Shown here one piece after another: positions 8,176 through 16,065 of a DNA stretch of 64,000 nt. Position 1 is the stretch's first letter, and each line of letters begins with the position of its first letter. The notes under the pieces were generated by a model. It saw only the letters and a program-made list of their open reading frames with translations. It was not told the origin of the DNA and did no database searches. Source of the stretch: Pseudanabaena sp. lw0831 (GTDB lineage: Bacteria > Cyanobacteriota > Cyanobacteriia > Pseudanabaenales > Pseudanabaenaceae); contig NZ_BBJB01000073.1 of assembly GCF_016584665.1 (NCBI RefSeq), positions 1 to 64,000 on the forward strand, in the 5' to 3' direction. The translations under genes and the position numbers were made by a program.

Positions 8176-9204
8176 TTATGCCTTTAGAAAAGATTCTACT
8201 ACTTTTACATTTTCAGAACTGCCGATAATTAACGGGGTGCGACTGTGTAATTTTTTGGGAACGACATCGAGAATCTCTTGAGTTCCAGTAGTTGCGCGAC
8301 CACCTGCTTGCTCAATTAGAAAGGCTAAAGGAGCGGACTCATAAAGTAAGCGCAATTTCCCATCAGCATGACCAACTGTACCAGGATAAAGAAACACACC
8401 ACCTTGAAAGAGAATACGATGAATGTCAGCTACTAACGCTCCAGAATAACGTGCTGTATTACCTTCTTGGCGATGAATATATCTTACATATTCACGCATT
8501 GCTTCTTCCCATTGCCAGAAGTTTCCTTCATTCACACTATAGATAGAACCTTTAGCAGGAATACGGATATTCTCTTGGAAGAGAATGAATTCACCAATAC
8601 TAGGATCGAGGGTAAAAGCATGAACTCCATTACCTAGAGAATAAACCAGCATTGTGCTTGTGCCATAGAGAATATAACCTGCACCGATTTGTTTGCGACC
8701 TGACTGCAATAAATCTAGAGCTTCTCCAGACTCATCATCTCCTTCTTGTTGACGGATCGAGAAGATCGAACCGATCGCTAAATTTACGTCAATATTACTG
8801 GAGCCATCGATAGGATCATAGAGCAGCGTATATCGACCAATTGGGCAGTTTTCGGGAATGTAGTAAGGCTTCTCCATTTCTTCGGAGGCAAGTCGACAAA
8901 CTAAGCCACTCTGTTCAAAGGCTCGGAGAAAAACACGATTGGCATAGCGATCCATGTTTTTGACCGCTTCGCCTTGGACATTTACTTCGCCTGTGCCCCC
9001 CAGTACATTTTCTACTAAACCTGCGCGGCTAAGATGGCGAGCGATCGTTTTGCCAGCTAAACCAATCCGTCCCATTAATGCACTCAGATCGTATGCCTCA
9101 GCCGAAAATGTCCCAAACGTTGATAAAACATGCTGAGAAAGCGTCATAAAGTCTCGTCCAAGGACGATCTCTTCAGCGGGATTGAGTCTGGTAGAATCAG
9201 TCAT
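8176..9204 (-). CDS. fbp: Class I fructose-1,6-bisphosphatase
   Basis: The 342-residue soluble enzyme has class I signatures: an EE metal-ligand pair (ASEEME, near 107), [21 protein letters not shown] (near 130) and the substrate-binding [22 protein letters not shown] near 270. It hydrolyses fructose-1,6-bisphosphate to fructose-6-phosphate in gluconeogenesis and possibly the Calvin cycle. Cyanobacteria usually do the latter with a separate bifunctional FBP/SBPase, and this class I enzyme corresponds to Synechocystis Slr0952. It is transcribed alone and diverges from the PP2C gene, with 75 bp between the two starts that must hold both promoters. Confidence 0.95.
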   Translation of the reverse strand: MTDSTRLNPAEEIVLGRDFMTLSQHVLSTFGTFSAEAYDLSALMGRIGLAGKTIARHLSRAGLVENVLGGTGEVNVQGEAVKNMDRYANRVFLRAFEQSGLVCRLASEEMEKPYYIPENCPIGRYTLLYDPIDGSSNIDVNLAIGSIFSIRQQEGDDESGEALDLLQSGRKQIGAGYILYGTSTMLVYSLGNGVHAFTLDPSIGEFILFQENIRIPAKGSIYSVNEGNFWQWEEAMREYVRYIHRQEGNTARYSGALVADIHRILFQGGVFLYPGTVGHADGKLRLLYESAPLAFLIEQAGGRATTGTQEILDVVPKKLHSRTPLIIGSSENVKVVESFLKA

Positions 9205-9279
9205 GGGTGCGATTACCTTAAAGTCTTCTTCTCTATTATTAGCCTAAATTTATAGCATTGTGCCAACGCAATAATTATT

Positions 9280-10440
9280 ATGAGCATCTGTCCTAGTTGT
9301 AAAGCTGCAAATCCTGATAGCCACCAATTTTGTCAATTTTGCGGCGCTAAAATTGCTATGGATACACTTCTAAATATTCTTGGAGAAGAGGCTCTACAAC
9401 CTTCTTCAGTTCCAACAAGACCATTAAATTTAGAGTCTGTATTAGAAACAATCAAAATTCAGGTAAAAGATTTAGCATCTTCTCAATTAGTGAGCGACAT
9501 TGAGACATCACGGGATGGATCAGAGTCGGAGCCCCTACCACCAGAATTCAATTTAGAAGACTTTGCGGATGTTGAATCAGAAACATCGATGGTTGTATCT
9601 TCCACAGTGCAGTTACAGGATATAACCTATGCTGGCAAGACCGATGTGGGAATGCAGCGAGATCGCAATGAGGATGATTTTGTTGCGGTTTTTCAAACTC
9701 GCAGCATTAATGGCAAAAGCCAAATTAGCGATCGCAGCCGTCGCGGTTTATTTGTGTTGTGTGATGGTATGGGTGGGCATGATGGTGGCGAAGTTGCGAG
9801 TGCGATCGCGGTTAATTCTATTACCGATCAATTTCGTCCATTTTGGATCGACACCTTACCAGGAGAGAAGATGCTTAATGAGATTATCTGCAAGGCAAAT
9901 CAAGTAATTTTCACCAAGAATGAAAATGAAAAGCGGAAATCTCTGGGTAGAATGGGAACAACTTTGGTCGTTTTAGGAATTCATGATCTGGATGTTGTAA
10001 TTGCTCATGTCGGGGACAGTCGTATATATAAAGTTACTAATAGCCCTAATCTCGAATCAATATTAGAACCAAAATTAGAACAAATCACTCGCGATCATGA
10101 AGTTCTCAATCAATTACTAGATCTTGGTGTTGAGCCTGAAGTAGCGCAGTCTAGACCTGATGCTCATCAGCTTACTCAAGCGCTTGGGCCTAATCCTAGC
10201 GATCGCCTTGAGCCTTCGATTGAGTTTTTTGCGCTGACAGAGACAACTTTATTTCTGTTGTGTTCTGATGGCATGTGTGACAATGACGCGATCGACGATA
10301 ATTGGCGATCTCATTTATTACCAATTTTAAATAAGGAGGTCGATCTGCAAACTGGTTTAGACAGACTCATTGAGTTAGGAAATAACGTCAATGGTCATGA
10401 CAATCTCACTGCGATTTTGGTTATGTGTGAGATGGCATAG
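9280..10440 (+). CDS. Zinc-ribbon PP2C-type Ser/Thr phosphatase
   Basis: The 386-residue protein has an N-terminal zinc ribbon (CPSCKAANPDSHQFCQFCG; Cys pairs at 4/7 and 19/22). An acidic linker follows, then a complete PP2C domain from about residue 110: MQRDRNEDDF, LCDGMGGHDGGEVAS, MGTTLVVLGI, HVGDSRIYK, TRDHEVLNQLLDLG, LTQALG and LLCSDGMCDN. The Asp residues in DGMGG, GDSR and SDGM are the expected Mn/Mg ligands. Such enzymes reverse Ser/Thr kinase phosphorylation in the cytoplasm. The target is unknown because no kinase is encoded nearby. The zinc ribbon probably mediates partner binding. The start is divergent from fbp. Confidence 0.9.
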   Translation: MSICPSCKAANPDSHQFCQFCGAKIAMDTLLNILGEEALQPSSVPTRPLNLESVLETIKIQVKDLASSQLVSDIETSRDGSESEPLPPEFNLEDFADVESETSMVVSSTVQLQDITYAGKTDVGMQRDRNEDDFVAVFQTRSINGKSQISDRSRRGLFVLCDGMGGHDGGEVASAIAVNSITDQFRPFWIDTLPGEKMLNEIICKANQVIFTKNENEKRKSLGRMGTTLVVLGIHDLDVVIAHVGDSRIYKVTNSPNLESILEPKLEQITRDHEVLNQLLDLGVEPEVAQSRPDAHQLTQALGPNPSDRLEPSIEFFALTETTLFLLCSDGMCDNDAIDDNWRSHLLPILNKEVDLQTGLDRLIELGNNVNGHDNLTAILVMCEMA

Positions 10441-10445
10441 CTAAA

Positions 10446-10680
10446 TAGGGCTTACTAGGAAAACAAGAAAGATTTGAAATTTGGGGTATTCAAGGAATAA
10501 AAAACTGATAAAGTGCAGGCATTTGTTATGTTTTGCGCGCAACTCTTTGTTCTTCCTTCTCTGAAACCGCACTTTAGCTTTAATTCTCTTTCTTGGCAAT
10601 TTCCTAGTAGACAGGCAAAGAGTTTTTCTCTTCGTCTTTGCCTCTTACTTTCCGCTTAGTCTCTTTTTCAGCAAGCCCTA
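10446..10680. repeat. Nested imperfect inverted repeat, MITE-like or RNA
   Basis: Complementary blocks occur in mirror order: TAGGGCTT (10446-10453) with AAGCCCTA (10673-10680), TACTAGGAAA (10453-10462) with TTTCCTAGTA (10600-10609), AAGAAAGA with TCTTTCTT, and AAAGTGC with GCACTTT. A 9-bp hairpin (AGGCAAAGA/TCTTTGCCT) lies inside the right side. No open frame explains it. The 560-bp gap between the phosphatase and the permease holds this structure and the AT-rich hairpin at 10835-10885. Confidence 0.5.
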
Positions 10681-10806
10681 ATTATCCATCCGTCTTTTTT
10701 AAGAGCACGGCGCAGGGGGAAATGCAAATCATCTCGTTTAGACATTATTGTTTTCTGTTCGGTAAAAGTTTATTCACATAACCTTTTTGCTTTTCAAATT
10801 CATCTA

Positions 10807-10837
10807 TTGCAGCGCTTTGCGCTCAACTCCGAACCAA
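10807..10837 (-). repeat. 31-bp dispersed repeat, copy 2
   Basis: Reverse-oriented counterpart of 8132-8162, containing CAGCGCTTTGCGCTCAA and CCGAACCAA. It abuts and partly overlaps the AT-rich hairpin at 10835-10885. Confidence 0.6.
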
Positions 10838-10885
10838 TAAATTTTTTAAAAGTGTTGCTTAGCAATAATTTTAAAAAATTTATTG
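10835..10885. repeat. Long AT-rich hairpin with TTGC-TTA-GCAA tip
   Basis: The 17-bp stem CAATAAATTTTTTAAAA plus one further pair closes around a loop whose tip is itself TTGC-TTA-GCAA. The two stems share one axis of symmetry at position 10860. Confidence 0.65.
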
Positions 10886-11001
10886 TGGTTCGTTTGATCG
10901 GAAATTGATGTGATTTCGCATTTTTACCTGATATCCCACCAAATGTACCCTTCAAAAAAACGATACTATGAATAGCAATCAAGTTCTATCAAATTTTCTT
11001 A

Positions 11002-11913
11002 ATGCTGGAAATCTTACAATCAATCCTGCAATCAACTGTTGATGGGATTGCTGTTGGAAGTATTATTGCGCTTGCCGCAGTCGGTTTAACGCTTACCTAT
11101 GGCATCTTGCGCCTTGCTAACTTTGCGCATGGTGACATTCTCACCTTAGGCGCATACCTTGCATTTCTTGCCAATACTACCCTCAAGCTCAATATTGTCG
11201 TATCGATCGCCTTTGGCAGTATTATCTCCATCGGCTTAGTCTTAATTTGCGAAAAAATCCTCTGGCAACCGTTACGCGCTAAAAAAGCCACCTCAACTAC
11301 GATGATGATTGTCTCGATTGGTCTGGCGTTGGTAATTCGTAATGCGATCGTTCTGGTTTGGGGCGCAAAACCACAGAAATATGATTTGCCAACTTTTCCA
11401 GCGATCAAGATTTTCGACTTAGCAATCACTCAAAACAAAATGGTGGTTATCGTGGCAGCGATAGCGATCATCGCTGGGCTTTACTATTTATTGCAAAATA
11501 CTAAAATTGGCAAAGCTATGCGTGCAGTTGCCGATAATCCCGAACTAGCGAAAGTCGCAGGAATCAACGTCAATGCTGTGATCATCTCAACATGGGTAAT
11601 TGCTGGCGGCATGACTGCTTTTGGGGGCAGTATGTATGGCTTGATTACCAACTTACGCCCAAATATGGGCTGGTTCTTGATTTTGCCCATGTTTGCGGCA
11701 GTGATTCTGGGGGGGATTGGGAATCCCTATGGGGCGATCGCTGGTGCGCTAATTGTTGGTATTTCCCAAGAAGTTGCTACCACTTGTCCTGCGGCACTAG
11801 GAGAATTACAGAAATACTGCATTGGCACAGAATATAAACTGGGCGTGGGTTTGGTAATTATGATTTTGGTATTGCTCTTTAAACCGCAAGGTTTATTTAA
11901 AGGCACAATATGA
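11002..11913 (+). CDS. natD: Branched-chain/neutral amino-acid ABC permease, LivH/NatD type
   Basis: The 303-residue integral membrane protein has about eight helices. It carries the LivH signature TYGILRLANFAHGDILTLGAYLA near residue 33 and the coupling segment TKIGKAMRAVADNPELAKVAGI near 170-190, which contacts the ATPase. GGIGNPYGAIAGALIVG lies near 240. In cyanobacteria, this permease forms the N-I neutral amino-acid uptake system with NatC, the binding protein NatB and the ATPases NatA/NatE. None of those partners is in the window, so the system is encoded at scattered loci, as in Synechocystis. The symbol natD is assigned by family resemblance. A short palindrome terminates it. Confidence 0.82.
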   Translation: MLEILQSILQSTVDGIAVGSIIALAAVGLTLTYGILRLANFAHGDILTLGAYLAFLANTTLKLNIVVSIAFGSIISIGLVLICEKILWQPLRAKKATSTTMMIVSIGLALVIRNAIVLVWGAKPQKYDLPTFPAIKIFDLAITQNKMVVIVAAIAIIAGLYYLLQNTKIGKAMRAVADNPELAKVAGINVNAVIISTWVIAGGMTAFGGSMYGLITNLRPNMGWFLILPMFAAVILGGIGNPYGAIAGALIVGISQEVATTCPAALGELQKYCIGTEYKLGVGLVIMILVLLFKPQGLFKGTI

Positions 11914-11916
11914 ACT

Positions 11917-11949
11917 TTTTATTGGCGCGTCTTCGCCGCGCCAATAAAA
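11917..11949. terminator. Palindromic terminator after natD
   Basis: TTTTATTGGCGCG and CGCGCCAATAAAA form a perfect 13-bp stem around TCTTCGC, four bases after the natD stop. Confidence 0.8.
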
Positions 11950-12207
11950 TTAGTGGACTAATTGACCCAGACATTCGATCAATTCTCCGACCACAATTGG
12001 TTTGCTGAGATATCCACTAGCGCCGAGGCTGATGGCTTTCTGCCGATGCCGATCGCCTGTGCGCGAAGTCAACATCACCACGGGGATCGTATACCAGAGA
12101 TCGTGGGTACGAATAGCTTGTAGCAGATTAAATCCATTAACTCTCGGCATTTATACATCAGAAATCACCATCGTAACTTTTCCTTGAATGCGATTAAGTG
12201 TTGCCAT
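11950..12207 (-). pseudogene. Decayed CheA receiver-domain tail
   Basis: The minus-strand translation gives ...RIQGKVTMVISDV, a stop codon, then MPRVNGFNLLQAIRTHDLWY and the ending GASGYLSKPIVVGELIE. This is the second half of a response-regulator receiver of the kind found at the C-terminus of Pil/Pix-type CheA kinases. The expected VISDVEMPR is broken by TAA where Glu (GAA) would be, a single-base nonsense change. The T/S switch region (VVMLTSR) and the conserved Lys (SKP) remain. The kinase core upstream is absent, so this is a remnant, not a standalone regulator. Confidence 0.75.
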
Positions 12208-12451
12208 CTATCTTTGCTAAACCTGACAATAAAGCTCTAGAACGTTTAGGTAGTTTATCTGGGACAGGAAACAACTTCTGTGTGTCAAGGGTAATAATTT
12301 CTTCAAGCGCCATTACTACACAGGCGAGGCGGCGTATTCCTGCATCTGGCATCACAGCCCGCAAGGCGATCGTAATAATTGGTTTTGCCAAAGGCATCGA
12401 TTGAATGCCAAAAAACTTCTCCAAGTGCAAAACCCATAGCAAACTTCCCCG
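12194..12451 (-). pseudogene. N-terminally truncated CheW fragment
   Basis: The minus-strand frame reads RGSLLWVLHLEKFFG, then ACVVMALEEIITLDTQKLFPVPDKL and ...GLAKIDGNT. This resembles the C-terminal half of cyanobacterial CheW proteins (WRGE-LLW-V-DLE pattern, then a hydrophobic strand and EEI-LDTQ). The N-terminal half is missing: the fragment starts directly at the stop codon of the CheY fragment. It ends by running into the receiver remnant, overlapping it by 14 bp in another frame. Confidence 0.65.
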
Positions 12452-12565
12452 TTAATTAACATGTTGATAAACCGTTTCTAGTAGTTGTTTTGGAGCAAAA
12501 GGCTTCGTCAAATAAGCATTCCCTCCTTGTCGTAAAGCCCAAAACTTATCAAATCCAGCATCAGC
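12452..12565 (-). pseudogene. PilH/CheY-type response regulator C-terminal fragment
   Basis: The frame ADAGFDKFWALRQGGNAYLTKPFAPKQLLETVYQHVN then stops. GGNAYLTKPF is the conserved end of a receiver (Lys-Pro switch) and DKFWALRQG is typical of the PilH/PixH type. The N-terminal half with the phosphorylated Asp is absent, and a stop codon precedes the fragment in frame. It is the first piece of the three-part operon relic. Confidence 0.7.
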
Positions 12566-12590
12566 TTAGTTAAACAATAAAAATAGGGCT

Positions 12591-12634
12591 TGCTCCGCCC
12601 GCTGCGCGGGCGGAGCATTATGCATAGCTACTTA
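12591..12634. repeat. Palindrome with TAAGTAGCTA outer end after cheA
   Basis: TGCTCCGCCCGC, loop TGC, GCGGGCGGAGCA (12591-12617) is followed on the minus strand side by TAAGTAGCTATGCATAAT. The first triplet of that end (12634-12632) is the stop codon of cheA. It is related to the palindromes at 38600 and 39508. Confidence 0.75.
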
Positions 12635-15600
12635 CCACGAAATAACTTGGTGCAATTTTTCAACGAGTTCTTGTTCTCGATATGGTTTACAGAAATATGC
12701 CTTCGCCCCCAGATCTAAAGCTAACTTCCGATCATTTTCATTATTCTTTGCAGTGAGTACAATGATCGGTAAATTTTGCAGATCATTATCAACAAGGACA
12801 CTCGATAAGAGCTTGAATCCATCCATCTGAGGCATCTCTAAATCGGTGATTACCACATCAACTTTTAGCTTTCTCTCTAAGCAGTTTTTGAGAAACGCGA
12901 TCGCCTCTTTTCCATCCTGAACTTGCTCAGTCAAAAAACCAGACTTGGTGAGAGTCATCGCTAGATAGCGCCGCACATTAGCCGAAGACTCCACAATTAA
13001 TACTCTAGGCTGCGATCGCCTTGCCTGAGATTTTACTAGCTCACTGGTAAATAGTCCTGAGCTTTCTAGATTTTCAGGTTCAGGGGATCGAACCAAGTCA
13101 CGGGCTGAGTTACTATCTGTTGGTGCAGATGAGATAGAAAGAGAAAGTGCCGAATCTCCTGCACTAAAAAAGTCAGATAGACTACTCAGATTATCTAAAT
13201 TTGAGTGGCTCTCCTCAGAGATCAAAACATGATCATCTGAGTGTAGGCTTTGGCTAACTAATTCAGCAGGATTGAGCAAAGCCACAGCCTGATTACTTCC
13301 CAAAACAACTGTACCGAGAAAAAATTGTGGAAGGAGAATGTTACCTTCAATCTGATGAAATGTGGCTTCCTGATCGTGCCAGCAACCATCAGTTTGCAAA
13401 GCAAATAGATCGTTCTCGTAATGGATGACTAAAAGCGAAGGTACGGCATGGGAAGGCTTCTGGCTTTCAGGTAAATTTGTTGATTGTAGAGATTGGTTCG
13501 ATTGAAGAACTGATTGGCTCAAGCTATGGCGACAATTGAGCTTTAGCATAGAATTGAGGCGAACTATAGGCAGTACGCGATCGCGCCATAGTAAGGTCTC
13601 TTGCGCATTAGCATCAATAACTTGGGAATCGCAGGGAATTACTTCCAATATTATCTTGCTGGGAATGGCTAGGCACATTTGATTAATATCAATTAGCAGT
13701 ACGCGAATTAAGGAGAGTACATTCGGCAAAACTAGGGTAAATTGGGTGCCTTTCCCTTTTTGTGACTGCACCGAAATATTGCCACCAAACTTTCGCAGAT
13801 TCTTTTTTACATCACTTAATTTAGCTCCAGCATCCGAATTACTATGTACGGGATTGAAGTTTGGCTCAAAAATTAAATTGATTAATTGCTCATCACTCAT
13901 ATCCATTGTTGAAAAACCTGACATACCTGCGATCGCTGCCGATTGTTCAACCTGATGACGGATCTTTTCTATATCAATGCCGCAACCATCATCACAAACC
14001 TTAATGATCGTACTTTCATCGGTTTGAGTTGCTATAAACTCAATTTTGCCTTGCGGTGCTTTCCCATGTTGCTGGCGATCATGGGGAGATTCAATTCCAT
14101 GTTTAAAAGCATTTCGTAGTAATAGCTCAAGTGGCTCAGCGATTATTTCAGAAATTAATCTCTCAACTTCTACTCCAGCGCCTTGGACAACTAACTCTAC
14201 TTGTTTGCCATACTGTAGTGACAGATCGCGCAAAATACGCGGGAACCTTCTCACGAGACTAGAGATTGGATGTTTGAGAACTTGGCGTAGATTTTTCCTT
14301 AAATGATTAACATCCTGACTCATCGCGTAGGTTTGCTGTTCACTGAGCGCAAGTACATTCACAATCTGCTCAACTGCATTTTGCAATCCCGCGATCACAG
14401 TTTGGTTATGGTCAGATGAGTTAGTCTCTAATAACTGCAAATGGCTTTGAGCTTGTCCCGACAACGTTTTGATTTCACCTAAATAAATATCTAAACTTCC
14501 CTTACGCACTAATAATTCTTCTGACAAATCCCCCAACATTTCTAAATGATTTAAAGGAATGCGAATAGTCGCATCATTATCATTTCCCCTTGTATCAGGT
14601 TGAATGTCTACTGGACTGTTACTAATAGCACCCATATCTAAATCCAAATCAGGTTTTGCCTCTAGGGATAAGGACGCGAAGTCTGCATAGGAAATTTCTG
14701 TATCTCCAAAATTTATTAGCGATAAGTCATGCCAAGAAGAACTGACATCGTCAACATTATTCTGATAAATTGGAGATTCTTCTATAGCTGTGTCAATATC
14801 TGAAGCAGGAAAATCTTCTTTAAGCATTTCCGCTAGCATTGTGCTGCTGTCTGGATCTGACTGACTCTGACTTGTAGATTTATTGGGCTGGGAATAATGC
14901 TCAGAATCTAGACTAGATGTACTGTGATCTAATGACTCAAAAAAATTGTCAGGAGTCATATCCTCAGAAATACAATTATTAGACTCACTATTAGACAGAT
15001 CAAAATCGGATAAGTCAAAAGCAGGTATCAGTTCCTCGTCATTTGATTTTGTCCAAGACTCCATTGCTGTAAATTTAGTCCAAACATCTTCAATGCCACC
15101 CATATCTTCAATAGCTACTTCGCGATCGTTCCACTTCACACTTTGAATTTCAGTTTTGTCATCATTGTCTAGTAGTGGCTCAGCGGATGTTGCTGAAAAT
15201 ATTTCTGCAAACAACGCTGGCATTGGCAATCTTTCTTCATTACTAATTCGATCAGACTCCTGTAGATCCCCAGTCAATTCGTCTAAATCACCTGTAAATG
15301 AATCTGTTAATAAACCAGGAAATAAAGTAGTCAATTCATCATAAGAATTATCTGATACTTCTTGAAACAGTTTGTTGGAATCCAAATCCTCCTCCCGATC
15401 TATCTGAATCATTAGAAAACCTTCTGAATTGTCTAATTTCTCTATTTGCGATACATAGGAGTCTGCCAAGTTTGTTGTCTCAAAATCTATGTCAAACAAA
15501 TGTAAACCTTCTGATGTATCCTCTAAGTTAAAAGGTTCATTTGCGATATCATAAAATTCCAATTTCTTTTGGGATGCAATTTCATTTGTTCCAAATTGTA

Positions 15601-16015
15601 AATGTACGTTTATTTGGGCAAATAAGCTGTGCTGTAATTCTATCCAGTCTTTAGCTAAATCCATTCCCAAACAATATTCATTAATTACTTGACTGGACAT
15701 ATTGATTACTTCAATCAACAATTCTTTGGTAATCCAATCAATCTCGGCTTGGCGATCGCGCAATAGATTAATTGAAGATTCAAGGTTGTAAATTATTTCT
15801 GCAAAAGGAGAGTTAGGAATATAAAAATTGGCGTTAGTTGCCGCATTCTGAACTAACTGGATCATAGAAATTATGCTATCAAGTTGTTGGTGAAAACTTG
15901 GCAGACTTACATCTAGCTCTAAAATTTTATTTTTCAACTCATGCATCAAAGCTTGAGCTTCCTTAGAAAAGATTTTTTTGGTTTGTGGCTCTATTTCAAT
16001 CATGGGGAAATCCAT
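12632..16015 (-). CDS. Hybrid CheA-type histidine kinase with receiver (Pil/Pix type)
   Basis: The protein is 1127 residues from the ATG at 16015; a TTG at 16027 would add four. A long acidic N-terminal region (about 1-480) precedes the kinase core. The core has a dimerisation helix (LEMLGDLSEELLVRKGSLDIYL), an N box (LLRNAFKHGIESPHDR, about 630), a G box (CDDGCGID, about 675), and GKGTQFTLVLP. A CheW-like domain (about 770-950) and a C-terminal receiver with Asp in VVITDLEMPQMDGF (about residue 1058) follow. It should phosphorylate regulators controlling type IV pilus motility or phototaxis. No HPt motif of the HxxKG type is visible in the N-terminal region. The gene lies 38 bp after the MCP gene, in one operon. 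Confidence 0.85.
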   Translation of the reverse strand: MDFPMIEIEPQTKKIFSKEAQALMHELKNKILELDVSLPSFHQQLDSIISMIQLVQNAATNANFYIPNSPFAEIIYNLESSINLLRDRQAEIDWITKELLIEVINMSSQVINEYCLGMDLAKDWIELQHSLFAQINVHLQFGTNEIASQKKLEFYDIANEPFNLEDTSEGLHLFDIDFETTNLADSYVSQIEKLDNSEGFLMIQIDREEDLDSNKLFQEVSDNSYDELTTLFPGLLTDSFTGDLDELTGDLQESDRISNEERLPMPALFAEIFSATSAEPLLDNDDKTEIQSVKWNDREVAIEDMGGIEDVWTKFTAMESWTKSNDEELIPAFDLSDFDLSNSESNNCISEDMTPDNFFESLDHSTSSLDSEHYSQPNKSTSQSQSDPDSSTMLAEMLKEDFPASDIDTAIEESPIYQNNVDDVSSSWHDLSLINFGDTEISYADFASLSLEAKPDLDLDMGAISNSPVDIQPDTRGNDNDATIRIPLNHLEMLGDLSEELLVRKGSLDIYLGEIKTLSGQAQSHLQLLETNSSDHNQTVIAGLQNAVEQIVNVLALSEQQTYAMSQDVNHLRKNLRQVLKHPISSLVRRFPRILRDLSLQYGKQVELVVQGAGVEVERLISEIIAEPLELLLRNAFKHGIESPHDRQQHGKAPQGKIEFIATQTDESTIIKVCDDGCGIDIEKIRHQVEQSAAIAGMSGFSTMDMSDEQLINLIFEPNFNPVHSNSDAGAKLSDVKKNLRKFGGNISVQSQKGKGTQFTLVLPNVLSLIRVLLIDINQMCLAIPSKIILEVIPCDSQVIDANAQETLLWRDRVLPIVRLNSMLKLNCRHSLSQSVLQSNQSLQSTNLPESQKPSHAVPSLLVIHYENDLFALQTDGCWHDQEATFHQIEGNILLPQFFLGTVVLGSNQAVALLNPAELVSQSLHSDDHVLISEESHSNLDNLSSLSDFFSAGDSALSLSISSAPTDSNSARDLVRSPEPENLESSGLFTSELVKSQARRSQPRVLIVESSANVRRYLAMTLTKSGFLTEQVQDGKEAIAFLKNCLERKLKVDVVITDLEMPQMDGFKLLSSVLVDNDLQNLPIIVLTAKNNENDRKLALDLGAKAYFCKPYREQELVEKLHQVISW

Positions 16016-16065
16016 TATATATATCAAGTAAACTTCTATCTTGAAATTAGCAATACTTGGCTATT

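Noticed and set aside
10800-10982. 60-residue minus-strand frame before natD
   Set aside because: It covers the AT-rich hairpin and the dispersed repeat. The similarity to a frame near 8100 comes from the DNA repeat, not from protein conservation.
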